Shown piece after piece: positions 15,002-20,298 of a stretch of 20,298 bases of DNA. The DNA lies in the NCBI GenBank assembly GCA_937907485.1, contig CALESR010000312.1:1-20298 (forward strand), given 5' to 3'. Position numbers and translations under genes: made by a program. The notes beneath the pieces are model-generated. The model had not been told where the DNA came from and did no database searches. It worked only from the letters and a program-made list of their open reading frames with translations. Each line of letters opens with the position of its first letter. Position 1 is the stretch's first letter. Source of the stretch: an uncultured Paracoccaceae bacterium (GTDB lineage Bacteria > Pseudomonadota > Alphaproteobacteria > Rhodobacterales > Rhodobacteraceae).

Positions 15002-16743
15002 CCTCGATCCTCGCCGCTTTCGGGGCCCCAGGCCTCGGTGGGGGTGACCTCGATATCCGGGATGGCAACGCGCCGTTCAACCGCCGCGCCGCAGAGGATC
15101 TCGACCGCGCGGTCGGCGGCATCCTGAAACGGTTCCAGCACCAGATCCGCCCCGGCGCCGATCAAGGCCGCGGTATCGGCGGCGGAATGCGAGGTCACGG
15201 CCAGCCGTGCCCCCGGTCCGGCGCCCTTGAGCAATTGCACCAGCGTCGTGCGCGGGTCGTCATGGCTGAGGCCGGCGGGCAGGCCCGGCACCGTCATCAC
15301 CAGCCAGTCGGCGCGGCCGAGCGGCAATTCGGCCAGAAACTCCGGGTCGGTGACATCGCCAAAGACCGCCTCCATCCCCAGCACCCGCCAGCGCCGCACG
15401 GCCTGCGGGTTGAAGTCGACCCCCAGCACCCGGATACCGCGCCGCTGCAGCCGCAGCCCGATGGCCGCGCCATAGCGCCCCAGCCCCAGCACGATCACCT
15501 CCGGATTGGCGGCAATCGCCGCCGGGTCGCCAGCCCCCTCGCGCGACGGGTTGCGGCGCTCGAAAACCCCGAGCAGCGGCTCGCACAGGGCATAAAGCCG
15601 GTGCGACAGGGTAATCATGTAGGTCGAGGCGGCGATGGTCACCAGACCGACCATGGTGACCAGCCCGAGACCTTCGTCAGTCACATGGCCGAGGCTGGCG
15701 CCCATCGCCATCAGGATCAACGAAAACTCGCTGATCTGCGCCAGCGTCAGCCCGGTGAGAAAGGCCGTGCGTTTGCGATAGCCGATCAGGCCCATGATGC
15801 CGATGACGATCAACGGTTTGACCAGCAGCACAAAGGCCGAAAACGCCAGCGCCGCCCAAGGATGCGCCGCCAGCATCGACAGGTCCAGCCCGGCCCCCAG
15901 CGCGATGAAGAAGAACAACAGCAGAAAGTCGCGCAGCGGGGCCAGTCGTGCGGCAATCGTCTCGCGGTAGGGGGTCGAAGCCAGCGCGATACCGGCCAGC
16001 AGACCGCCGACCTCCTTGCCCAGCCCGGACAGATCGCCCAACGCCGCCACCATCGCCGCCAGCGCTATGGCAAAGATCACCAGCAACTCGGGCACCCGGG
16101 CCAGCCACTCGGTCAGCGGATTGGCCAGATGGCGCACAAAGAGCACCACCGCACCCACCAGTGCCACACCCGACGCCAGCACCACCACCACCGAACCGCC
16201 GCCATGCCCCTCGGCCCCGCCGATGCCGATGGCCGACAGCACGATCATCGCCAGCACGACAACCAGATCCTGCACGATCAGCACCCCCAGTGCCATCTGG
16301 CCGTGCAGCGCGTCGATCTCGCGCTTGTCCGACAGCAGCTTGACGATGATGATCGTCGAGGAAAATGCCAGCGCCACGCCCAGATACAGGCTGGTCAGCG
16401 GCCCCAGCCCCAAAGCAAGCCCGACCAGCCAGCCCAATGCCGCGGTCAGCCCCACTTGCCCCAGCCCGGTCAACACTGCCACCGAACCCAACGAGCGGAT
16501 CAGCTTGATGTCCAGCTTGATGCCGACCAAAAACAGCAACACCACCAGACCCAGTTCGGACAGCAGATCAATCTGCTCGCCCGAATGCACCACATCCAGC
16601 ACCGAAGGCCCCGCCAGCAACCCGACCGCGATGAAGCTGACGATCAGCGGCTGACGCAACAGCGTGCCCAGCACCCCGACCGTCGCGGCAAGGGTCAGCA
16701 GCAGCGCGAGTTCCGAAAACGGCGTCAGCAGGTGAGCGGGCAT
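14998..16743 (-). CDS. CPA2 cation:proton antiporter with TrkA-N domain (KefB/KefC-like)
   Basis: A 581-residue inner-membrane protein. Residues 1 to about 395 contain about twelve membrane segments of the Na+/H+-exchanger fold, with LGLVVLLFLVGIKLDIK, FSSTIIIVKLLSDKREI and the ion-path Asp in LIVQDLVVVLA. Residues 416 to about 540 are a Rossmann TrkA-N domain with GLGRYG and an acidic residue closing the second strand (VDFNP), expected to bind NAD(H) and gate transport. The family moves K+ or Na+ against protons. A GGAGG site lies five bases before the ATG. The glutathione-gating context of true KefC cannot be judged, so I leave the symbol empty. Confidence 0.9.
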   Translation of the reverse strand: MPAHLLTPFSELALLLTLAATVGVLGTLLRQPLIVSFIAVGLLAGPSVLDVVHSGEQIDLLSELGLVVLLFLVGIKLDIKLIRSLGSVAVLTGLGQVGLTAALGWLVGLALGLGPLTSLYLGVALAFSSTIIIVKLLSDKREIDALHGQMALGVLIVQDLVVVLAMIVLSAIGIGGAEGHGGGSVVVVLASGVALVGAVVLFVRHLANPLTEWLARVPELLVIFAIALAAMVAALGDLSGLGKEVGGLLAGIALASTPYRETIAARLAPLRDFLLLFFFIALGAGLDLSMLAAHPWAALAFSAFVLLVKPLIVIGIMGLIGYRKRTAFLTGLTLAQISEFSLILMAMGASLGHVTDEGLGLVTMVGLVTIAASTYMITLSHRLYALCEPLLGVFERRNPSREGAGDPAAIAANPEVIVLGLGRYGAAIGLRLQRRGIRVLGVDFNPQAVRRWRVLGMEAVFGDVTDPEFLAELPLGRADWLVMTVPGLPAGLSHDDPRTTLVQLLKGAGPGARLAVTSHSAADTAALIGAGADLVLEPFQDAADRAVEILCGAAVERRVAIPDIEVTPTEAWGPESGEDRG

Positions 16744-16850
16744 GGCACCTCCGGGGACAGGTCAACGCGGCCAGCATACCCGCCCCACAGGCGGCGCGCA
16801 CCGAGGATGTTGACGCCGAACGGCGAAAATCAACCGCACGTAGCCCGCCG

Positions 16851-16884
16851 CAAAAACGAAAGAGCGCCCCGCAGGACGCCCTTT
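16851..16884 (-). terminator. Terminator downstream of the tRNA-Asn 3' end
   Basis: On the minus strand an 8-bp stem, AAAGGGCG (16884-16877) and CGCTCTTT (16866-16859), with one G-U pair, is followed by CG and five T. It begins 16 bases beyond the tRNA 3' end and is probably the original terminator of the tRNA gene. Confidence 0.75.
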
Positions 16885-16900
16885 ATCGCCTTGATCTTAT

Positions 16901-16942
16901 TGGCTCCGGCGGTAGGGATCGAACCTACGACCAATTGATTAA
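16901..16942 (-). repeat. tRNA-Asn 3' fragment: probable attachment-site core (att)
   Basis: Read on the minus strand from 16942, the sequence gives the end of an anticodon loop (TTAA), the 3' anticodon strand TCAAT, variable region TGGTC, T arm GTAGGTTCGATCCCTAC, acceptor strand CGCCGGA, discriminator G and CCA. The UCC-type acceptor, discriminator G and ATTGGTCGTAGG context fit a tRNA-Asn (GTT). No matching 5' half lies further right: the sequence beyond 16942 diverges at the anticodon and contains no D arm. This is what remains of a tRNA gene whose 3' half was used as an integration core. The intact copy should sit at the far end of the element. Confidence 0.78.
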
Positions 16943-17126
16943 AAGGCGTGGAAATGCCCTTTCATGGGGTTTCATGGAGCCGGATTGTTCTGCATCAAGC
17001 ATCTGATATTGCTTTCATATTGCCTCACTCTGCCGGAACGTGTATCCTCCGTTTTCAGGTCACGGTGGCGACTCGGTGGCGATTCATGCGGTTGAATCGC
17101 CACCGGCCACAAGAGGGAGGCAGCGA
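16943..17126. promoter_or_regulatory. Element leader with candidate integrase/Xis sites and int promoter
   Basis: This is the gene-free part between the tRNA fragment and the integrase. It holds a direct repeat TTTCATGG (16960-16967 and 16970-16977), a repeat ATATTGC (17006-17012 and 17017-17023), and then the CGGTGGCGA repeats listed separately. Such short, spaced repeats next to an att core are typical of integrase arm-type or excisionase sites. I cannot assign -35 and -10 boxes with confidence. Confidence 0.45.
17063..17105. repeat. Tandem plus inverted CGGTGGCGAyTC repeat before the integrase
   Basis: CGGTGGCGACTC at 17063-17074 is followed, sharing one base, by CGGTGGCGATTC at 17074-17085. 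The exact reverse complement GAATCGCCACCG is at 17094-17105 after an 8-base spacer. In RNA the last two form a perfect 12-bp hairpin ending six bases before the ribosome site of int. It could be a protein operator, an arm site or a hairpin affecting int translation. Confidence 0.7.
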
Positions 17127-18488
17127 ATGCCAATCATCAAGATCGGACGCCGGACGATAGCTGCAATCCCGACCTCGGAGCGGCCGGTGATCTGGTATGA
17201 CGAGGCGTTGAAGGGCTTCGGCCTTCTGGTGCGCCCCACGGGCTCGCGCTCGTGGATCATCGAATATCGCCCGGGCGCGGGCGGGCGTGGCGTGGCAAAG
17301 CGACGGATCGTGCTTGGCGACCCGGAGACCATGACGCCAGAACAGGCCCGAACGGCAGCAAAAGAGATGCTTGCCGGTGTTCACCTCGGCGCGGACCCTG
17401 CGGCCGCCCGGGCCGAGGAACGCGCGGCGGACACGGTTGCCGAGTTGGCGGCCGAATGGCTTGCCCGTCATGTGGAGCCAAAGCGCAAGGCCGCAACGGC
17501 AACGCTCTATCGGGCGGTTCTGGATACGCACATCTTGCCCGCTATCGGCACCCGCAAGGCCGTTTCCCTGACCCGGCAGGACGTGGCGAAGATGCACAGC
17601 GCCATTGCGAACAAGGCCAAAGGCCCGAAGAAGGCGGGCGCAAAGCGCACCGCGCCGCAGAAGGTCCGGGGCGGCCCGATCATCGCCAACCGTGCCCTTG
17701 CCGTGCTCAAGGCAATGCTCTCATGGGCAATCGACCTCGGCCTTCTGCCGAAGGGAAGCGAGAATCCGGCCGTTGGCGTGGAAGCCTTCAAGGAGAAGGG
17801 GCGCGAACGGTTTCTGTCTTCCGAGGAGATGGCCCGGCTCGGCGAGGCCCTTTCGCTGGCCGAGGGCGAGGGGCTGCCGTGGCAGGTTGACGAGGCCGCA
17901 CCCGGGGCGAAGCATCTGCCCGCGCCGGAGTTTCGCCGCGTCAAGTTCGATGCCCACGCGGTTGCGGCAATCCGGCTCCTCCTTCTGACCGGCGCGCGCG
18001 TTCGGGAAATTCTGGACCTTGAGTGGCGGAATGTGGATTGGGAAAGGGGAATGCTCCGCTTGTCCGACTCGAAGACCGGGGCGAAAGTGATCGTTCTGGG
18101 CGGTGCGGCGCTGGCGGTGTTGGACGGGCTGCCCCGGATCGGCCGCTATGTGATCGCCAGCACCTCGGCCGGGACCAAGGAGGAGAAGCCCCGCGCCGAT
18201 GTAAACCGGCTTTGGCGGGCCGTTTGCCGGGTGGCCGGGATCGAAGGCACCCGGTTGCATGACCTGCGGCATTCCAACGCCGCAGTAGGGGCCGGGGCCG
18301 GACTGTCTCTGCACCAGATCGGCGGCTTGCTCGGGCATTCGCAGGCCAGCACGACCCGCCGCTATGCGCACCTCGCGGCCGATCCGCAACGCCGGGCGGC
18401 AGACCTGATCGGCAACGAGATTGCGGCCGCGCTCGGGCTCGGCGGGGCAGAGGTGATCGACATTGCAGAACGGCGGGGGCGTGCATGA
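17127..18488 (+). CDS. int: Tyrosine-type site-specific integrase (P4-like, DUF4102 N-terminus)
   Basis: A 453-residue recombinase. Residues about 10-95 are the DUF4102-type arm-binding domain (IWYDEALKGFGLLVRP, KRRIVLGDPETMTPEQAR). Residues about 100-205 are the core-binding helices, with a Lys/Gly-rich insert near 165-180. From about 230 comes the catalytic domain with the full set: Arg291 in LLLTGARVREI, Lys316 in DSKTGAKV, His378 and Arg381 in LHDLRHSN, His404 in LLGHSQASTTRRYAHL and nucleophile Tyr413. It should integrate and excise the element at the tRNA fragment upstream. I chose the ATG with AGGGAGG before it over an upstream ATG 29 codons earlier, because that stretch would run through the inverted repeat and has no family similarity. 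Confidence 0.93.
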   Translation: MPIIKIGRRTIAAIPTSERPVIWYDEALKGFGLLVRPTGSRSWIIEYRPGAGGRGVAKRRIVLGDPETMTPEQARTAAKEMLAGVHLGADPAAARAEERAADTVAELAAEWLARHVEPKRKAATATLYRAVLDTHILPAIGTRKAVSLTRQDVAKMHSAIANKAKGPKKAGAKRTAPQKVRGGPIIANRALAVLKAMLSWAIDLGLLPKGSENPAVGVEAFKEKGRERFLSSEEMARLGEALSLAEGEGLPWQVDEAAPGAKHLPAPEFRRVKFDAHAVAAIRLLLLTGARVREILDLEWRNVDWERGMLRLSDSKTGAKVIVLGGAALAVLDGLPRIGRYVIASTSAGTKEEKPRADVNRLWRAVCRVAGIEGTRLHDLRHSNAAVGAGAGLSLHQIGGLLGHSQASTTRRYAHLAADPQRRAADLIGNEIAAALGLGGAEVIDIAERRGRA

Positions 18489-19165
18489 CAGAGTCTCCGG
18501 TGAAGTTGCCTCGGCAGCGGGCTCGGGGTTTTCCAGTTCGGGATTTGAAGGTCCGGCAGATGGACGCATTGAAAGATTGGCTTCGGGCTGGCCCTTGGAC
18601 TGTGCCCGAGGCTGCTTGCCTGATTGCGGGCGTTCTGCCGCCCGAACGCATGGGCGACACAAGCGACTTCGGCGGCGTTTTGCCGGGGCGCGAGGGTTGG
18701 GAGAACGCACGCGAGGCATGGCGGGAAATCGTTGCCTCTGAAATCAGGCACCTTAGTGCACTCCTGCAAGAACGTGTGCCAAGCCGCGCCACGCCGCAGG
18801 AGTTTCTTGTTCTCGCGGCAAAACTCGACAGGAATCCCCCTTGGCTGGACGCTGCCCGGGCCGATGCCGAAGCGCGTGCACTTCTTCCACCCGGGGCAGT
18901 TGAGGGACACGCGCCCGCAAGGGGCACAACGCCCGTGAGAGAGGTTGCGTCAATGGGCGGGAAGGCCAAACGCGATAAAGACCCGCAACGTGCGAAGTTC
19001 TTTCCCGAGGTCGAAAGGCTTGCGGCAGAGGGCAAGAGCGTTGTGAAGATCATTGCCTATCTCGCGGAGACCTACTCTGACCCGCCACCTGACAAGACGG
19101 TGTATGGCTGGAATGCCGAGCTAAAGAAGCGGCGCAGGACCACGGCGCAAAATTCTGAGTGCTAG
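18485..19165 (+). CDS. Element protein of unknown function with HTH-like C-terminus
   Basis: A 226-residue soluble protein starting inside the integrase stop (ATGA), so coupled to it. I do not recognise a named family. The N-terminal part has WTVPEAACLIAGVLPPERM (residues 38-56), a pattern I recall from accessory proteins encoded near integrases. Residues about 75-120 are helical. Residues about 170-218 look like a DNA-binding helix-turn-helix: FFPEVERLAAEGKSVVKIIA, then DKTVYGWNAELKKRRR, with a basic end. It may be a directionality factor or regulator acting at the att site or on the repeats at its own 3' end. The last codons lie in the first unit of the 20-base repeat. Confidence 0.7.
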   Translation: MTESPVKLPRQRARGFPVRDLKVRQMDALKDWLRAGPWTVPEAACLIAGVLPPERMGDTSDFGGVLPGREGWENAREAWREIVASEIRHLSALLQERVPSRATPQEFLVLAAKLDRNPPWLDAARADAEARALLPPGAVEGHAPARGTTPVREVASMGGKAKRDKDPQRAKFFPEVERLAAEGKSVVKIIAYLAETYSDPPPDKTVYGWNAELKKRRRTTAQNSEC

Positions 19166-19183
19166 ACCAAAATTCTAAGTGCT
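19148..19183. repeat. Direct repeat CAAAATTCTrAGTGCT, period 20
   Basis: Two 16-base units, 19148-19163 and 19168-19183, differ at one base (G/A) and lie exactly 20 bases apart, about two helical turns. The first overlaps the 3' end of the preceding gene and the second lies about 70 bases before the AlpA-like start. The spacing suggests tandem protein-binding sites. The units are AT-richer than the surroundings. Confidence 0.65.
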
Positions 19184-19252
19184 GGCGCTGGTTATGTAAA
19201 TCTGCTGATTCGTGTTTCGTTGCCCGGGTGATCCCTGAAAGGAGCCCCGGCA

Positions 19253-19444
19253 ATGCCCGCAGACCCGATATTCGTTGACACGCAAGAGGCCGCGCGACGG
19301 CTCGGCCTGTCTCTTTCCACTCTCGAAAAGTATCGCTTTCACCGTGTTCCCGATGCGCCGCCGTTCGTGCGTATCGGGCGTGCCGTTCGCTATCGTGTCT
19401 CCGATCTTGAGGCATGGGCGGCTGATCGGGAGTCGGCCCAATGA
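19253..19444 (+). CDS. AlpA/HTH_17-type small DNA-binding protein (excisionase-like)
   Basis: A 63-residue protein composed almost entirely of a winged HTH: VDTQEAARRLGLSLSTLEKY (residues 8-27), then PPFVRIGRAVRYRVSDLEAW. This is the layout of AlpA and HTH_17 proteins, which in integrated elements act as excisionases or activators of the integrase. A strong GAAAGGAG site lies nine bases before the ATG. Its stop overlaps the next start (ATGA). Likely targets are the 20-base repeats upstream or the short repeats next to the tRNA fragment, but this is inference. Confidence 0.85.
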   Translation: MPADPIFVDTQEAARRLGLSLSTLEKYRFHRVPDAPPFVRIGRAVRYRVSDLEAWAADRESAQ

Positions 19445-20076
19445 CCGGCCGGGCCGAACTTCGGGCGAAGCTCGCCGAACGGGATCGCATTGCGTCCGAA
19501 ATCGCAGGGCATCGCCAGCGCGCCGCCGATCTGCAAGCCCGCGCCGAGAATGCGGAAGCCCGTGCCACGGCCGAGCGTGCCATTGCTGCCGAAGCGGATG
19601 CGCTGGCGATGGCCGAAGACCGGAAACCGGCAGCGCGCAAGGCGGACCCGGGCGCGGATGCTGACCGCGAAGCCGTTGCCGCACGCCGGGCGGCAGAACT
19701 GGCCGAGGCTGAGATTCCAGCGTTGGAAAGTGCCCTTGCCGATGCTGAGTGCGAGATTGTGGACGCGGCCTTGACCGCGTTCCGGGCGGAACGGGACGCG
19801 AAGCACCTTGAGGTGCTGGCGGCTGTTGATGCTCTCGGGCTCGCGCTCGCCCGCCTTCTTGCAGCCGATCTGGCGCGCGAAGCCCTCACCGGCCGCAGGT
19901 TCGCGTTCGATCCGGCGCGGCACCCGCCCGCCGAACTGTGGCAGCCTCGCCCGCTGGTCGCGGCATTGGTCGCGGCGATGCCTCCTCGGCTCATGCCGGA
20001 CGGGTGGGCAGAGGGGATCGAACGTGGCGCGCGTGCAATCGCGGCGAAAGTGAACGGAGAGTCCAATGAGCATTGA
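19441..20076 (+). CDS. Predicted coiled-coil protein of unknown function
   Basis: A 211-residue protein coupled by ATGA to the AlpA-like gene. Residues about 3-60 and 75-135 are dense in Ala, Glu, Arg and Asp with heptad-like spacing and almost no Pro or Gly, so a long two-part coiled coil is expected. A short globular tail follows (FDPARHPPAELWQPRPLV to the end). There is no signal peptide or membrane segment. I recognise no family; similar Ala/Glu-rich proteins occur in phages and islands as scaffolding or replication accessories. It overlaps the next start by eleven bases. Confidence 0.75.
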   Translation: MTGRAELRAKLAERDRIASEIAGHRQRAADLQARAENAEARATAERAIAAEADALAMAEDRKPAARKADPGADADREAVAARRAAELAEAEIPALESALADAECEIVDAALTAFRAERDAKHLEVLAAVDALGLALARLLAADLAREALTGRRFAFDPARHPPAELWQPRPLVAALVAAMPPRLMPDGWAEGIERGARAIAAKVNGESNEH

Positions 20077-20298
20077 AGTTCTGCAAGCGGGGCGGTTCAC
20101 GGTGTATCGCGTGGGCGGTGCAGAAGTGTCGGGAGCGCGGCCCGACGGCTCGCCCGAGGTGAAGTTTGCGACAGTCGAACGCGAGCGGGGGGAACTCTTC
20201 GTTGCGCCCCCCGAGGTGGCGGCGCGACTGATCGCGGAAGGGCACGCGAAAAAAGCGTTGCTCGCCGACAAGCTCGCCGCGCTCGCGGCCGCCGTTCT
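20066..20298 (+). CDS. Unknown element protein, N-terminal part (runs off window)
   Basis: An open frame of 77 codons begins at ATG 20066 with GGAGA seven bases upstream, overlaps the coiled-coil gene by eleven bases and is still open at the window end. The visible part begins MSIEVLQAGRFTVYRVGGAE, has a beta-rich look to about residue 45, then a helix-rich stretch (PPEVAARLIAEGHAKKALLA). No family can be named from this portion. Confidence 0.65.
   Translation, partial: MSIEVLQAGRFTVYRVGGAEVSGARPDGSPEVKFATVERERGELFVAPPEVAARLIAEGHAKKALLADKLAALAAAV

Larger units (their letters stand above)
16901..20298 (+). mobile_element. Left end of a tRNA-integrated element (genomic island, ICE or prophage; continues beyond window)
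   Basis: Bounded on the left by the tRNA 3' fragment. Contents in order are a P4-type integrase, an unrecognised protein, an AlpA-like DNA-binding protein, a coiled-coil protein and a truncated unknown gene. All read in one direction with ATGA-type or short overlaps, apart from one break before the AlpA-like gene. The 120 bases after the tRNA fragment are visibly richer in A and T than the flanks. No structural phage, conjugation or defence gene is visible in this part, so the class of element is open. Confidence 0.8.

Noticed and set aside
15187..16938. Long plus-strand frame (583 codons) opposite the antiporter
   Set aside because: Its product is dominated by Gln, His, Arg and Pro, typical of the antisense of a high-GC membrane protein gene; it has no domains.
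16901..16960. Possible complete tRNA-Lys, since the minus strand reads CTTTTAA like a UUU anticodon loop
   Set aside because: No D arm or 5' acceptor strand pairs with CGCCGGA, and the acceptor and variable region fit tRNA-Asn. The extra T's come from the joined element sequence.
17040..17126. Integrase starting 29 codons further upstream
   Set aside because: The extension crosses the inverted repeat, lacks a ribosome site and is unlike the start of DUF4102 integrases; AGGGAGG precedes the ATG at 17127.
16743..20298. CRISPR array or defence-gene signatures in the element
   Set aside because: Only isolated two- or three-unit repeats occur, with no regular spacers, and none of the visible proteins carries recognisable nuclease, reverse transcriptase, STAND or toxin motifs.

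Overview
The window is about 20 kb of high-GC DNA from an alphaproteobacterium, most likely Rhodobacteraceae. The pointers are a class II EPSP synthase next to cytidylate kinase, a short-type Psd–PssA pair, a GAVTVDW pilin-like protein of a kind I recall from that family, a canonical alphaproteobacterial tRNA-Asp, and strong GC3 bias. Roughly the first 16.9 kb is ordinary chromosome. The last 3.4 kb is the left end of an integrated mobile element that runs off the window.

Layout. 1-97: C-terminus of an Lrp/AsnC-type regulator. 205-2255: rhodanese–ChrB fusion and ChrA chromate transporter, overlapping by ATGA. 2314-4179: aroA and a small membrane protein. 4188-5237 (minus): Tat-exported metallo-beta-lactamase-fold hydrolase. 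5318-5902: cmk, which is not followed by the rpsA that often accompanies it. 5979-6614: secreted or pilin-like protein with a Flp-like processing motif. 6690-8162: psd and pssA, which make phosphatidylserine and phosphatidylethanolamine. 8199-8275: tRNA-Asp. Two terminators in opposite orientations (8284-8308 and 8333-8361) separate the rightward genes from a leftward operon.

The leftward operon (13863 to 8383) reads amidohydrolase, then potA, potB, potC and potD, with overlaps or very short gaps. It is a polyamine-type ABC importer whose first gene is a YtcJ-type metal-dependent amidohydrolase, suggesting linked uptake and hydrolysis of an N-substituted compound. A second leftward pair is a KefB/C-type cation:proton antiporter with a TrkA-N domain and an overlapping galM-like epimerase.

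At 16901-16942 lies the 3' part of a tRNA gene on the minus strand, best read as tRNA-Asn, with a terminator downstream of it but no 5' half. This is the expected scar of tRNA-directed integration. Inside it come an AT-richer leader with short direct repeats, a perfect 12-bp inverted repeat, a P4-type tyrosine integrase, an unrecognised gene ending in an HTH-like region, a 20-bp-period repeat, an AlpA-like DNA-binding protein, a coiled-coil protein and a truncated unknown gene. The element's cargo and its far end, where an intact tRNA-Asn should be restored, lie outside the window.
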